From positions 1 to 38,968 of the forward strand of contig JAFRYE010000032.1 of NCBI GenBank assembly GCA_017441265.1: a DNA stretch of 38,968 bases, in the 5' to 3' direction. The first letter of the stretch is position 1, and each line of letters begins with the position of its first letter. Of this stretch, positions 16,421-25,991 are shown one piece after another. The translations under genes and the position numbers were made by a program. Origin of the DNA: Lachnospiraceae bacterium. Lineage in GTDB: Bacteria; Bacillota; Clostridia; Lachnospirales; Lachnospiraceae. Below the pieces are notes generated by a model. It was not told where the DNA came from, made no database searches, and was given only the letters and a program-made list of their open reading frames with translations.

Positions 16421-17887
16421 ATGAACATCACACCGAGTCTAGAGAAAATGAAGGAGCTTGCGGCCGACGGCCGCTACACGGTAGCGCCGGTGAGCTGCGA
16501 GATGCTCTCGGACTGCACGACGCCGATCGAGGCGCTTCGGGCGCTGAAGACGGTATCGGACCACTGCTTTTTGCTGGAGTCCGCGAGGGCGGACGAGACC
16601 TGGGGACGCTACACGTTCTTAGGGTACGATCCGAAGCGGTCGATCAGCTGCTTAAACGGTGAACTTACGGACGGCGATACCGTGATCCACACGGACAATC
16701 CTTCGGATTATCTCCGCAAGATCCTCGCCGATTTCCGCAGCCCGCGCTTCCCCGAACTTCCGCCGTTTGCGGGCGGTTTGATGGGGTACTGGTCCTACGA
16801 CTACCTCGGATACCGGGAGCCGTCGGTCCGCTGCAAGACCGTGGACACGGAAGAGTTCCGGGACGTGGATGTGATGCTGTTCGATAAAGTGATCGCATTT
16901 GACCACGTGAAGCAGAAGATCATATTGATCGTCTGCGCGAGACTCGACGACGTTGAGGCCGGCTACCGCGAGGCGGAGGAAGAGCTTCGGCGGATGGCGA
17001 ACCTCCTCCGCTTCGGCGAGAAGAAGCCGGAGCCCGCAGGACGGCTGACCGGTGAGATCACGCAGCTGTTCAGCAAGGAAGAGTACTGCCGGATGGTCGA
17101 GAAAGCGAAAGACTACATCCGCGAAGGAGACATGTTCCAGATCGTTCTTTCGAACCGTCTGAGCGCGCCCTTCGAGGGAAGCCTCTTAAACACCTACCGC
17201 GTGCTTCGCACGATCAATCCCTCGCCGTACATGTTCTACCTTTCCGGCACGGACGTTGAGGTGGCGGGCGCTTCGCCGGAGACGCTGGTGAAACTTACGG
17301 ACGGAGTGCTTCACACCTTCCCGCTTGCGGGAACGAGACCGCGCGGAAAGACGATGATGGAAGACGCGGAGCTGGAGTCGGAACTCCTTCGCGACGAGAA
17401 GGAGCTTGCGGAGCACAACATGCTTGTGGACCTCGGCAGAAACGACCTCGGCAAGATCAGCCGCTTCGGCACGGTGCGCGTCGAAAAATACCACCAGATC
17501 GAGAGATTTTCCCATGTGATGCACATCGGTTCCACGGTGCGCGGCACGATCCGCGATGACTGTGACGCCCTGGACGCCATCGAGGCGGTGCTTCCTGCGG
17601 GAACGCTCTCGGGCGCGCCGAAGATCCGCGCATGTCAGAGGATCGCGGAACTGGAAAATAACAAACGAGGCATTTACGGCGGCGCCATCGGATACATTGA
17701 TTTTACGGGAAATATGGACACCTGCATCGCGATCCGCATCGCGTACAGGAAGAACGGCACCGTGTTCGTTCGCAGCGGAGCGGGGATCGTTGCGGATTCC
17801 GTTCCGGAGAAGGAATACGAGGAGTGCCGCAACAAGGCAATTGCATCCCTGAGGGCATTGCAGCAGGCACAGGAGGTGGATTTATGA
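16421..17887 (+). CDS. trpE: Anthranilate synthase component I
   Basis: This 488-residue chorismate-utilising enzyme converts chorismate and ammonia to anthranilate. It shows the N-terminal allosteric region with LLES (residues about 51-54), where Trp normally binds, and the C-terminal chorismate-binding fold with FQIVLSNR, SPYMFYL, LAGTRPRGKT, ELAEHNMLVDLGRNDLG, LSGAPKIRA and RSGAGIVADS. GGAGG stands before the ATG at 16421; the longer frame upstream runs through the structured spacer and is unlikely to be translated. It is the first gene of trpEGDCFBA, and its stop overlaps trpG as ATGA. Confidence 0.97.
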   Translation: MNITPSLEKMKELAADGRYTVAPVSCEMLSDCTTPIEALRALKTVSDHCFLLESARADETWGRYTFLGYDPKRSISCLNGELTDGDTVIHTDNPSDYLRKILADFRSPRFPELPPFAGGLMGYWSYDYLGYREPSVRCKTVDTEEFRDVDVMLFDKVIAFDHVKQKIILIVCARLDDVEAGYREAEEELRRMANLLRFGEKKPEPAGRLTGEITQLFSKEEYCRMVEKAKDYIREGDMFQIVLSNRLSAPFEGSLLNTYRVLRTINPSPYMFYLSGTDVEVAGASPETLVKLTDGVLHTFPLAGTRPRGKTMMEDAELESELLRDEKELAEHNMLVDLGRNDLGKISRFGTVRVEKYHQIERFSHVMHIGSTVRGTIRDDCDALDAIEAVLPAGTLSGAPKIRACQRIAELENNKRGIYGGAIGYIDFTGNMDTCIAIRIAYRKNGTVFVRSGAGIVADSVPEKEYEECRNKAIASLRALQQAQEVDL

Positions 17888-18477
17888 TACTTCTGATCGA
17901 CAACTACGACAGCTTTTCCTACAACCTTTACCAGCTCGTCGGTGAGATTAACCCGGATATCCGCGTGATCCGAAACGACGAGATGACGGTTGAGGAGATC
18001 CGCGAACTGGCTCCGGACCACATCATCCTCTCCCCGGGCCCCGGACGCCCGGAGGACGCCGGCATCATCGTCGAGGCGGCGAGAGAGCTGGGCAAGACGA
18101 TCCCGACCCTTGGCGTGTGCTTAGGCCACCAGGCAATCTGCGCGGCGTTCGGAGCGACGGTCACATACGCCAAGCAACTGATGCACGGAAAGCAGTCGGT
18201 TGCGAAACTCGACACGAAGAGCACACTGTTCCGCGGTTGCCCGACGGAGGCTCCGGTGGCAAGATACCATTCGCTGGCAGCGGATGCGGCGACCGTTCCC
18301 GAGGAGCTTATCGTCACCGCGGAGACGGCGGACGGCGAGGTGATGGCCGTGGAGCACCGCGATTATCCCATCTACGGCGTGCAGTTTCACCCGGAATCCA
18401 TCCTGACGCCGGACGGAGCCAAGATGCTTCGGAATTTCCTGAAAACAGAAACTTCTTCTACAGCAGTAGAACTGTAA
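17884..18477 (+). CDS. trpG: Anthranilate synthase component II (glutamine amidotransferase)
   Basis: This 197-residue class I glutamine amidotransferase supplies ammonia to TrpE. The catalytic Cys about 79 lies in LGVCLGHQAI, and the His-Glu pair in GVQFHPESI near the C terminus. The oxyanion motif SPGPGRPEDAG is at about 50-60. ATGA overlap with trpE couples their translation, as suits a 1:1 complex. It may also serve folate synthesis as PabA, since no second copy is visible in this window. Confidence 0.96.
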   Translation: MILLIDNYDSFSYNLYQLVGEINPDIRVIRNDEMTVEEIRELAPDHIILSPGPGRPEDAGIIVEAARELGKTIPTLGVCLGHQAICAAFGATVTYAKQLMHGKQSVAKLDTKSTLFRGCPTEAPVARYHSLAADAATVPEELIVTAETADGEVMAVEHRDYPIYGVQFHPESILTPDGAKMLRNFLKTETSSTAVEL

Positions 18478-18485
18478 TTTTACAG
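18456..18485 (+). promoter_or_regulatory. Two adjacent hairpins at the trpG-trpD junction
   Basis: TTCTAC-AGCA-GTAGAA (18456-18471) is followed at once by CTGTAA-TT-TTACAG (18472-18485). The trpG stop codon lies in the second stem. The 53-base gap is the only real break in the trp operon, so these stems may act in processing or in setting trpEG against trpDCFBA levels. Confidence 0.45.
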
Positions 18486-18530
18486 ACATTTCATTAGAAT
18501 AATCAAACATCGGAAAAGGAGATTGAAACC

Positions 18531-19562
18531 ATGATCAAAGAAGCGATTGTCAAGATTGTCAGCAAAGGAGACCTCACCTACGATGAGGCGTACACCGTAA
18601 TGAACGAGATTATGAGCGGCGAGACGACGCCCACGCAGAACTCCGCATTTCTCGCGGCACTGTCCACGAAGAGTGCACGCGCGGAGACCACGGACGAGAT
18701 CTCGGGCTGCGCGGCTGCGATGAGAGATCACGCGACGCAGGTTGAGACCGGAATGGACGTGTTCGAGATCGTCGGCACCGGCGGAGACAATGCGCAGAGC
18801 TTCAACATTTCGACGACGGCGGCGATCGTTGCCGCAGCCGGCGGAGTGAAGGTTGCGAAGCACGGCAACCGTGCGGCATCCTCGTTGTGCGGAACGGCCG
18901 ACTGCCTTGAGGCCCTCGGCGTGAACATTCAGCAGAGCCCCAAGCGCTGCGTCGAGTTGCTTCGCGAGGCTGGAATGTGCTTCTTCTTCGCACAGAAGTA
19001 TCACACCTCGATGAAATACGTGGGACCGATCCGCAAGGAGTTGGGTTTCCGCACGGTGTTCAATATCTTAGGACCGCTCACGAACCCCGGACACCCGACG
19101 ATGCAGCTTCTGGGCGTGTACGACGAGTATCTGGTGGAGCCGCTTGCGCAGGTTCTGGTCAATCTGGGGATCAAGCGCGGCATGGTCGTATACGGAATGG
19201 ACAAGCTCGACGAGATTTCGATGAGCGCGCCGACGAAGATCTGCGAGATCCGCGACGGATGGTTCCGGAGCACGACGATCACACCCGAGGATTTCGGTTT
19301 CGAGCGATGCACGAAGGAGGAGCTCAGGGGCGGTACTCCCGCGGAAAATGCGGCGATCACCCGTGCGATCCTCAGCGGCGAGAAGGGACCGAAGAGAAAT
19401 GCGGTACTGCTGAATGCAGGCGCATCGCTGTACATCGCCGGCAAGGCGGAGAGCTTCCGCGACGGCGTGGCACTTGCGGCAGAACTCATCGATTCCGGCA
19501 AGGCTACGGAAACGCTTGAGAAGATCATCGAGGTCAGCAACCGACCGGAGGAAGAGGCATGA
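18531..19562 (+). CDS. trpD: Anthranilate phosphoribosyltransferase
   Basis: This 343-residue enzyme transfers phosphoribose from PRPP to anthranilate. The PRPP/metal motif [15 protein letters not shown] (about 83-97) and the [12 protein letters not shown] loop are conserved, and [10 protein letters not shown] matches the anthranilate-side motif. Length is normal. AAAAGGAG lies before the ATG. It is not fused to trpG. It overlaps trpC by 4 bases (ATGA). Confidence 0.97.
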   Translation: MIKEAIVKIVSKGDLTYDEAYTVMNEIMSGETTPTQNSAFLAALSTKSARAETTDEISGCAAAMRDHATQVETGMDVFEIVGTGGDNAQSFNISTTAAIVAAAGGVKVAKHGNRAASSLCGTADCLEALGVNIQQSPKRCVELLREAGMCFFFAQKYHTSMKYVGPIRKELGFRTVFNILGPLTNPGHPTMQLLGVYDEYLVEPLAQVLVNLGIKRGMVVYGMDKLDEISMSAPTKICEIRDGWFRSTTITPEDFGFERCTKEELRGGTPAENAAITRAILSGEKGPKRNAVLLNAGASLYIAGKAESFRDGVALAAELIDSGKATETLEKIIEVSNRPEEEA

Positions 19563-20350
19563 GTGAGACGATCCTGCAACGGATTGCGGAATATGCAGCC
19601 GTGCGTGTGGCTGAGGCGAAGGAGCATTTTCCGGAGACGGAGCTTCGCCGGACGGCGGAGTCCCTGCCGGTGAACGGCGGACGCTTTGAGAGGGCACTCC
19701 GAAAGCCCGGGCTGTCGTTCATCTGCGAGTGCAAGAAAGCGTCGCCGTCAAAGGGCGTGATCGCGGAGCATTTTCCGTATCTGCACATCGCGAGGGAGTA
19801 CGACGCTGCGGGGGCGGACGCCATATCGGTCCTGACGGAGCCGAAGTGGTTTCTGGGCAGCAACGACTATCTTCGGGAGATCGCTTCGGAAGTGAGCGTC
19901 CCGTGCCTTCGGAAGGATTTTACGGTGGATCCGTACATGATCTACGAGGCCAAGGTGCTCGGGGCTTCCGCAGTGCTGTTGATCGTATCGCTGCTTGACG
20001 AAGGAAAACTTCGGGAGTATCTTAGCATATGTGCCGCCCTGGGACTCGATGCGCTCACCGAGATCCACGACGAGACGGAGGCGGAGATCGCGATCGCGGC
20101 CGGCGCGAAGATCGTCGGGGTGAACAATCGCAATCTGAAGGATTTCACGGTGGACACGAACAACTCCGGAAGGCTTCGGGGCATCGTTCCCGAGGGCACG
20201 GTCTTTGTCTCGGAGAGCGGTGTTCGGACACCGGAGGACGTGGCGGCGATCCGAAGGATCGGAGCGGACGCCGTACTTGTCGGAGAGACGCTGATGCGCG
20301 CGGCGGACATTCGCGCGAAGCTGGCGGAACTCCGCGGAGAGAATGTATGA
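19559..20350 (+). CDS. trpC: Indole-3-glycerol-phosphate synthase
   Basis: This 263-residue TIM-barrel enzyme closes the ring of carboxyphenylaminodeoxyribulose phosphate to give indole-3-glycerol phosphate. Motifs include [12 protein letters not shown] with the catalytic Lys, [38 protein letters not shown] and [13 protein letters not shown]. Length is usual for a monofunctional enzyme. It overlaps both neighbours by ATGA junctions. Confidence 0.97.
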   Translation: MSETILQRIAEYAAVRVAEAKEHFPETELRRTAESLPVNGGRFERALRKPGLSFICECKKASPSKGVIAEHFPYLHIAREYDAAGADAISVLTEPKWFLGSNDYLREIASEVSVPCLRKDFTVDPYMIYEAKVLGASAVLLIVSLLDEGKLREYLSICAALGLDALTEIHDETEAEIAIAAGAKIVGVNNRNLKDFTVDTNNSGRLRGIVPEGTVFVSESGVRTPEDVAAIRRIGADAVLVGETLMRAADIRAKLAELRGENV

Positions 20351-20982
20351 CACGAATTAAACTGTGCGGGCTTTCCCGCCCGCAGGATATCGCGGCGGCC
20401 AACGAGCTGAAGCCGGAGTACATCGGCTTTGTGTTCGCTAAGAAAAGCCGCCGGTATGTGACGCCGGAGACGGCCGGATCGCTTCGCGCGGATCTCGCGC
20501 AGGGCATACGGGCAGTCGGCGTGTTCGTTGACGAGCCGGCGGAGTCGGTAGCAGCCCTCCTGCGGGAAGGCGTGATCGACATCGCGCAGCTGCACGGGGC
20601 GGAGGACGAAGAGTATATCCGAGAGCTCCGGGCATTGACGGACCGGCCGATCGTCAAGGCGTTCCGGCTCGGCACGGGCGAGACCGCGGACGTGCGGGAG
20701 GTGCTTCAAAAGGCGCTTGCGAGCACGGCGGACGCGGTGCTTCTCGATTCCGGGGCAGGCACGGGAATGGTGCTCAACTGGGAACTGTTGCGGGATTTTC
20801 CGAGGCCGTATTTTCTGGCCGGCGGGCTGAACCCGGACAATGTGGCGGAGGCGATCCGCATGCTGCATCCGGCGGCGGTGGACGTCAGTTCCGGCATCGA
20901 GAGCGACGGAGTGAAGGACGCGGGCAAGATGCGAGATTTTGTCTGTGAAGTGAGAAAGGAAGTGGACTATGAGCAATCCTAA
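20347..20982 (+). CDS. trpF: Phosphoribosylanthranilate isomerase
   Basis: This 211-residue TIM-barrel isomerase catalyses the Amadori rearrangement between the TrpD and TrpC steps. It shows the catalytic Cys in [12 protein letters not shown] (about 7), [28 protein letters not shown] and [10 protein letters not shown], with DVSSGIES near the end for phosphate binding. The start at 20347 overlaps the trpC stop. It overlaps trpB by 14 bases. Confidence 0.96.
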   Translation: MTRIKLCGLSRPQDIAAANELKPEYIGFVFAKKSRRYVTPETAGSLRADLAQGIRAVGVFVDEPAESVAALLREGVIDIAQLHGAEDEEYIRELRALTDRPIVKAFRLGTGETADVREVLQKALASTADAVLLDSGAGTGMVLNWELLRDFPRPYFLAGGLNPDNVAEAIRMLHPAAVDVSSGIESDGVKDAGKMRDFVCEVRKEVDYEQS

Positions 20983-22159
20983 CGGGCGTTTCGGAATTCA
21001 CGGCGGGCAGTACATCCCCGAGACGTTGATGAACGCCGTGATCGAGTTGGAAAATGCATACAACCATTACAAGAACGATCCTGAGTTCAACCGGGAACTG
21101 TCCGAGCTGTTCAACGAGTATGCGGGCAGACCGTCCCGGCTGTACTATGCGGAGAAGATGAGCAAGGACCTCGGCGGCGCGAAGATCTACTTGAAGCGCG
21201 AGGATCTCAACCATACGGGAGCCCACAAGATCAACAACGTGCTCGGTCAGGCGCTGCTGGCGAAGAAGATGGGTAAGACCCGTCTGATCGCGGAGACCGG
21301 CGCGGGCCAGCACGGCGTTGCGACGGCGACGGCAGCGGCGCTGTTCGGCATGGAGTGCGTCGTGTTCATGGGCGAGGAGGACACCATCCGCCAGGCTCTC
21401 AACGTGTACCGCATGAGACTGCTGGGCGCTACGGTGGTTCCGGTGAAGACCGGCACGGCGACGCTGAAGGACGCCGTCTCGGAGGCGATGCGCGAGTGGA
21501 CGTCGAGAATTGCGGACACACATTACTGCCTCGGATCCGTCATGGGACCGCACCCTTTCCCGACGATCGTTCGCGACTTCCAGGCGGTCATTTCGAAGGA
21601 GATCAAGGAGCAGATGCTGGCGAAGGAGGGACGTCTTCCCGACGCGGTGATCGCGTGCGTGGGCGGCGGCTCGAACGCCATCGGAAGCTTTTATAATTTC
21701 ATTGAGGACAAGGGCGTTCGTCTGATCGGCTGCGAGGCGGCCGGCAGAGGCATCGACACCTGGGAGACGGCGGCAACCATCTCCACCGGAAAACTCGGCA
21801 TTTTCCACGGAATGAAGTCGTATTTCTGCCAGGACGAGTACGGTCAGATCGCACCGGTGTACTCCATCTCCGCGGGGCTTGACTACCCCGGCGTCGGACC
21901 GGAGCACGCGTACCTGCACGACATCGGCCGCGCCGAGTACGTGGCGATCACCGATGAGGAGGCCGTGTGCGCATTTGAGTACCTTGCGAAGACGGAGGGA
22001 ATTATCCCGGCGATCGAGTCTGCGCATGCCGTAGCGTACGCGCGCAAACTGGCGCCGACCATGTCACCGGACCAGACTATCGTTGTGACCATTTCCGGCC
22101 GCGGCGATAAGGACTGTGCGGCGATCGCGCGGTACAGAGGGGAGGACATCCATGAGTAA
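20969..22159 (+). CDS. trpB: Tryptophan synthase beta chain
   Basis: This 396-residue PLP enzyme joins indole and serine to form tryptophan. The PLP Lys is about 87 in HTGAHKINN. Also seen are [14 protein letters not shown] (indole/serine site), the GGGSNAIG phosphate-binding loop and [12 protein letters not shown]. It is the canonical TrpB1 form, not the long TrpB2. The start lies inside the end of trpF. It overlaps trpA by 8 bases, consistent with assembly of the alpha2-beta2 complex. Confidence 0.97.
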   Translation: MSNPNGRFGIHGGQYIPETLMNAVIELENAYNHYKNDPEFNRELSELFNEYAGRPSRLYYAEKMSKDLGGAKIYLKREDLNHTGAHKINNVLGQALLAKKMGKTRLIAETGAGQHGVATATAAALFGMECVVFMGEEDTIRQALNVYRMRLLGATVVPVKTGTATLKDAVSEAMREWTSRIADTHYCLGSVMGPHPFPTIVRDFQAVISKEIKEQMLAKEGRLPDAVIACVGGGSNAIGSFYNFIEDKGVRLIGCEAAGRGIDTWETAATISTGKLGIFHGMKSYFCQDEYGQIAPVYSISAGLDYPGVGPEHAYLHDIGRAEYVAITDEEAVCAFEYLAKTEGIIPAIESAHAVAYARKLAPTMSPDQTIVVTISGRGDKDCAAIARYRGEDIHE

Positions 22160-22931
22160 TATCGCTGACGCATTTGACCACGGAAAAGCATTTATCGCAT
22201 TTATCACCTGCGGCGATCCGGATCTCGCGACGACGGCGGCGGCCGTGCGCGAGGCGGCGGCCAACGGGGCGGATCTGATCGAGCTGGGCATCCCGTTCTC
22301 CGATCCGACCGCTGAGGGGCCGGTCATCCAGGAGGCCAACGTCCGGGCTCTCGCGGGCGGCGTCACGACCGACAAGGTCTTCGAGTTCGTGCGCGAACTG
22401 CGCCGCGACGTGACGATCCCGCTGGTGTTCATGACGTACGCAAACGTCGTATTTTCCTACGGATCCGAGCGGTTCTTGGCGCGCTGCCGCGAAGTCGGCA
22501 TTGACGGACTGATCCTTCCGGACGTTCCGTTCGAGGAGCGCGAGGAGTTTCTGCCGGTGTGCCGCGAGTGCGGCGTCAAGTTCATCTCGCTGATCGCGCC
22601 CACCTCGAGCGACCGCATCGCGATGATCGCGAAGGAGGCGGAGGGATTTCTGTACATCGTCTCGAGCCTCGGCGTGACCGGAACGAGAGGAGAGATCAGC
22701 ACGGACATTGCCTCGATCGTTGCGGAGGTTCGGAAAAATACGGACATCCCCTGCGCGGTGGGATTCGGAATTTCGAAGCCGGAGCAGGCGCGAGCCATGG
22801 CGTCGGTCTCCGACGGTGCGATCGTCGGTTCCGCGATCGTTAAGCTTCTGGCACAGTATGGTAAGGACGCTCCCACATATGTCGGAGAATACGTCAAATC
22901 CATGAAAGATGCGATGAAAACAATCGGTTGA
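22152..22931 (+). CDS. trpA: Tryptophan synthase alpha chain
   Basis: This 259-residue TIM-barrel subunit cleaves indole-3-glycerol phosphate to indole, which is channelled to TrpB. The catalytic Glu about 44 ([12 protein letters not shown]) and Asp about 51 are present, with [23 protein letters not shown] and the phosphate loops [11 protein letters not shown] and [10 protein letters not shown]. Last gene of the trp operon. No hairpin terminator was found in the 9 bases before the Pho-box-like site that follows. Confidence 0.97.
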   Translation: MSNIADAFDHGKAFIAFITCGDPDLATTAAAVREAAANGADLIELGIPFSDPTAEGPVIQEANVRALAGGVTTDKVFEFVRELRRDVTIPLVFMTYANVVFSYGSERFLARCREVGIDGLILPDVPFEEREEFLPVCRECGVKFISLIAPTSSDRIAMIAKEAEGFLYIVSSLGVTGTRGEISTDIASIVAEVRKNTDIPCAVGFGISKPEQARAMASVSDGAIVGSAIVKLLAQYGKDAPTYVGEYVKSMKDAMKTIG

Positions 22932-22940
22932 CTACAGGAT

Positions 22941-22979
22941 TTAACATAGATTTTACATAACGCTAACGGTCTTTTCACG
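22941..22979 (+). promoter_or_regulatory. Pho-box-like array of four 11-bp-spaced repeats
   Basis: Direct repeats TTAACA (22941), TTTACA (22952), CTAACG (22963) and TTCACG (22974) start exactly 11 bases apart. The PhoP box of Bacillus is TT(A/T/C)ACA repeated with about 5-base spacers, so the first two repeats match fully and the others partly. A -10-like GATATT follows near 22987. Upstream of a phosphate transporter this strongly suggests control by a PhoP/PhoB-type regulator. Confidence 0.75.
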
Positions 22980-23084
22980 TTTTTCCGATATTCTTGGTTT
23001 CGGAACACAGGAATTTGAAATAACCGCTCGATCGAAGCGGCAATGCGCATCCGGGGATGACGCGCTTACAAGGAGAAACGAACA
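22980..23084 (+). other. 5' leader of the Na/Pi transporter gene
   Basis: About 100 bases of untranslated leader hold two small stems: CCGCT/AGCGG (about 23024-23040) and one around GCGCATCC/GATGACGCGC (about 23045-23067). AAGGAG precedes the ATG. No known riboswitch was recognised. Confidence 0.45.
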
Positions 23085-24896
23085 ATGATCGGAATGCACG
23101 GATTAACAGTGTTAGCTACGACTGCCGCGGGCTCGGGGATGAGTATGATGAACATCGCCGAGCTCGTCGGCGGTCTTGTTTTTTTCATGTTCGGCATGAG
23201 AGTCATGTCGCAGTCCCTTGAAAAGATGGCCGGCGGCCGTCTCGAGCGAATGCTCAAGCAGACGTCCTCCAACCCTATCGTGAGCGTCCTGCTCGGCATG
23301 GGGATCACGGTGGCGATGCAGTCGTCGTCCGCGACCACCGTCATGCTGGTCGGTCTCGTCAACTCGGGGATCATGCAGTTCGGACAGACGCTTCCGGTAA
23401 TCTTCGGAGCGAATATCGGAACGACATTTACCGGGTGGCTTTTGACGCTCGGCTCCATCTCGTCGGGGACGTGGTGGCTCACCCTTCTCAAGCCGGAATT
23501 CTTTTCGCCGTTTTTGGCCCTCGCCGGAATCGGCATGATCATGTTCTCGAAGAGAGACCGCAACAAGAGTATCGGAACCGTGTTCGTCGGATTTGCAATC
23601 CTGATGAACGGTATGAGTATGATGTCGTCGGCGGTGAGTCCGCTGCGGGATGTGCCCGAGTTCCGGGAGTTGATGACGAAGTTCAACAATCCGTTCTTCG
23701 GCGTGCTGATCGGTCTGCTGATCACTGCGGTGATCCAGTCGTCCGCTGCCACCATCGGTATTTTGATCGCGATCTCCGAGGGCGGGATCCTCACCTTTGC
23801 CATGGCGGTCCCGATCATCATGGGTCTGAACATCGGTACCTGCGCGACGTCGCTCATTTCCTGCATCGGCACGAACTATAAAGCGAAGCGTGTGGCGACG
23901 GTCCACGTGATGATCAAGATCTTGGGAACGGCGATCTGGCTGTCCGTGTTCATCGTTTTGAAGTCGATTTATCAGCCTGCGGTTCTGACGCGGTCCATCG
24001 GCAGCGTCGGTATCGCGATCGTACATACGGCATTCAACCTGCTGACAACCCTGGTGCTCCTGCCGTTCTCCTCGCCGCTTACGCGCCTCACCGAGCGCAT
24101 CGTCAAGCAGCCGAGAGAAGAGTCGGAGCTTCAGGAAAACTTCAGCTTCCTCGACGAGCGTGTCCTGCGTGCACCGTCCGTCGCCGTGGCTGAGTGCAAC
24201 AACCTCACGAAGAAGATGGCGGAACTCGCCTGTCAGAACCTCTTCGACGCCATGAGCCTCTTTGACAACTACACCGAGGAGGCGGTCGCGGAAGTTCTCA
24301 AGAAGGAAAATGAGCTCGACATGTACGAGGACAAGCTCGGCAGTTTCCTTGTGACGCTCTCCTCGAAGACACTCTCGGATCACGACGGACGCATCATCTC
24401 CAAGATGCTCCACACCATCGGTGATTTCGAGCGTCTGGGCGACCATGCCGTCAACCTCTACAAGGCGGCCGAGGAGATCCGCGAGAAGCGTTTGAGCTTC
24501 ACGCCGGTGGCATCCGCCGAACTCCGTGTCCTCACGAACGCGATCGACGAGATCCTGACGATGACCACCGAGTGCTACACGAAGACGGACCTCGATCTGG
24601 CGTTCCGCGTGGAGCCTCTCGAGCAGGTCATCGACAAACTCACGAGCACGATCAAGACCAACCACATCGCAAGATTGCAAAAGGGCGGCTGCTCCATCGA
24701 GATGGGCTTCATCCTCTCCGACCTTCTGAACAACTACGAGAGGATCTCCGACCACTGCAGCAACATCGCCGTGGCGGTGATCGAGGTCGAGCGAGGCGGT
24801 TTCGATACCCACGAGTACTTAAGCGGCATCAAGTTCGGCAACCTCGAGTTCAACCAGATTTATGACAGCTTTGACAAGAAATACTCACTGGAGTGA
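23085..24896 (+). CDS. Na/Pi cotransporter (NptA/PNaS) with PhoU domain
   Basis: This 603-residue protein imports phosphate with sodium. The membrane half (about 20-350) carries the two family signature repeats QSSSATT (about 79-85) and QSSAATIG (about 217-224), each followed by a GANIGTT- or GLNIGTC-type motif, as in the NptA/SLC34 inverted repeat. The C-terminal half (about 380-590) is helical and PhoU-like, with E(R)xGDHA/SDHCSN-type metal-binding motifs (FERLGDHAVN, YERISDHCSN). The preceding Pho-box-like array suggests induction under phosphate limitation. Single gene with its own terminator. Confidence 0.93.
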   Translation: MIGMHGLTVLATTAAGSGMSMMNIAELVGGLVFFMFGMRVMSQSLEKMAGGRLERMLKQTSSNPIVSVLLGMGITVAMQSSSATTVMLVGLVNSGIMQFGQTLPVIFGANIGTTFTGWLLTLGSISSGTWWLTLLKPEFFSPFLALAGIGMIMFSKRDRNKSIGTVFVGFAILMNGMSMMSSAVSPLRDVPEFRELMTKFNNPFFGVLIGLLITAVIQSSAATIGILIAISEGGILTFAMAVPIIMGLNIGTCATSLISCIGTNYKAKRVATVHVMIKILGTAIWLSVFIVLKSIYQPAVLTRSIGSVGIAIVHTAFNLLTTLVLLPFSSPLTRLTERIVKQPREESELQENFSFLDERVLRAPSVAVAECNNLTKKMAELACQNLFDAMSLFDNYTEEAVAEVLKKENELDMYEDKLGSFLVTLSSKTLSDHDGRIISKMLHTIGDFERLGDHAVNLYKAAEEIREKRLSFTPVASAELRVLTNAIDEILTMTTECYTKTDLDLAFRVEPLEQVIDKLTSTIKTNHIARLQKGGCSIEMGFILSDLLNNYERISDHCSNIAVAVIEVERGGFDTHEYLSGIKFGNLEFNQIYDSFDKKYSLE

Positions 24897-24903
24897 GAAA
24901 CGT

Positions 24904-24951
24904 GCGCCCGGCCGCTGTGAAACGCTGCACAGCCGGGCGCTTTTCATTTTT
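24904..24951 (+). terminator. Terminator of the Na/Pi transporter gene
   Basis: GCGCCCGG / CCGGGCGC stem with an inner CTGTG/CACAG extension, then TTTTCATTTTT. The T-tract runs into a near-palindromic CATTTTTCGGAAAATG (24945-24960). Confidence 0.85.
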
Positions 24952-25014
24952 CGGAAAATGACTGCGAAAAGCGGGCGGATCGATCGGAAAAACGTTGATT
25001 TTCCGCGTAGATGA

Positions 25015-25043
25015 TTGACAAAAATGTCAGTCAGTGTTACGTT
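25015..25043 (+). promoter_or_regulatory. Promoter of rhomboid gene with overlapping dyad
   Basis: TTGACA (25015-25020), 17 bases, TACGTT (25038-25043). The dyad TGACA-AAAA-TGTCA (25016-25029) covers the -35 box and could bind a repressor. Confidence 0.5.
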
Positions 25044-25097
25044 TTTTGCAAAGGGATTTGTCGTTCGGACAGGTCCGACAGCAAAGGGGGCGGAGAC

Positions 25098-25850
25098 ATG
25101 GCAGGAAAATGGGGTTATGAGCAGGACGACCTTTCGGATCTCGACAAGGAGATACCGGTTTTTCGAATGGAAAATGCGAAGCCGAGAGGACGGGCGGCAG
25201 CGTACTCCTCATCCTCCGATACCGGCTTTCTGAACGGCTCGGCGTCGGAGTGGCGCGAGTGCTACGTGACCATGGCTCTGATCGCGCTCAACGTGCTGGT
25301 GTTCCTTGCGCAGCTTTTGATCAGCGCAGAGACGGGGCGCACCTTTGTCGATCTGTTTGATTCGCTGGCCAACAAGTCATGGTGGGGAACCGCCGTGTAT
25401 CTGGTGTTTTTGAGCACGTTCATCCACGGCAGCTGGTACCACATCATCGGCAACACCGTATTCCTGTGGTTCTGCGGCGTCGCGGTCGAGAAGAGATTCT
25501 CCAGAAGACGCGTGCTGATCACGTACTTTGTCGGCGGTATCGTCGCTTCCGCGGCGTCCATCTTCTATAACGGAGCGGTTTTGTCAATCGGTTCTTCGGG
25601 CGCGATCGCGGCTCTTTTGGGAGCGTATCTGTTCAAGAAGATCTTCTGGTCGGACGCGATGGACGGATATACGGAATCCTCGTGGGCACCGGTCATCGAG
25701 CTGTATTTGTGCTACGTCGTTTTGATGGTTGCGCGCGTGCTCTTCGACACGTCCGAGAGCGTCGATGTGGCGGCTCATGTCGGCGGACTGGTTGCCGGAA
25801 TCCTGCTGTCGTTTGTGTTTATGATCATCGACTACCACAATCAGAGCTGA
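25098..25850 (+). CDS. Rhomboid family intramembrane serine protease
   Basis: This 250-residue membrane protease has a cytoplasmic N-terminal stretch of about 50 residues, then about six helices. Catalytic elements are all present: HGSWYHIIGN with the oxyanion-side Asn (about 119), GSSGAIAALLG with the nucleophile Ser (about 167) and AAHVGG with the His (about 227). Rhomboids cut transmembrane segments of other proteins; the target is unknown. The start at 25098 is chosen because GGGGGCGGAG precedes it and the longer frame is not family-like. Confidence 0.92.
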   Translation: MAGKWGYEQDDLSDLDKEIPVFRMENAKPRGRAAAYSSSSDTGFLNGSASEWRECYVTMALIALNVLVFLAQLLISAETGRTFVDLFDSLANKSWWGTAVYLVFLSTFIHGSWYHIIGNTVFLWFCGVAVEKRFSRRRVLITYFVGGIVASAASIFYNGAVLSIGSSGAIAALLGAYLFKKIFWSDAMDGYTESSWAPVIELYLCYVVLMVARVLFDTSESVDVAAHVGGLVAGILLSFVFMIIDYHNQS

Positions 25851-25858
25851 CCGGAAAC

Positions 25859-25887
25859 TTGATTTTGCGTGGACTTTGAGGTATACT
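25859..25887 (+). promoter_or_regulatory. Promoter of the FakA-like / tatD / DUF3810 / rsmA run
   Basis: TTGATT (25859-25864), 17 bases, TATACT (25882-25887), just after the rhomboid stop. The leader to 25991 is about 98 bases long; no known RNA motif was recognised in it. Confidence 0.6.
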
Positions 25888-25991
25888 TGCCGAGGACGAC
25901 CGGGCAGCGGAGGTTAAGCACACGCGCCGGTTGGGCAATGCCGTTCGCAGAGAGCGGGATAACCAATTCAAACGGAAGGAACTTAAGTAAG

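Noticed and set aside
23112-24812. A 566-residue open frame opposite the Na/Pi transporter
   Set aside because: Same reason: low-complexity, charged, no start context, and the sense strand encodes a clear transporter.
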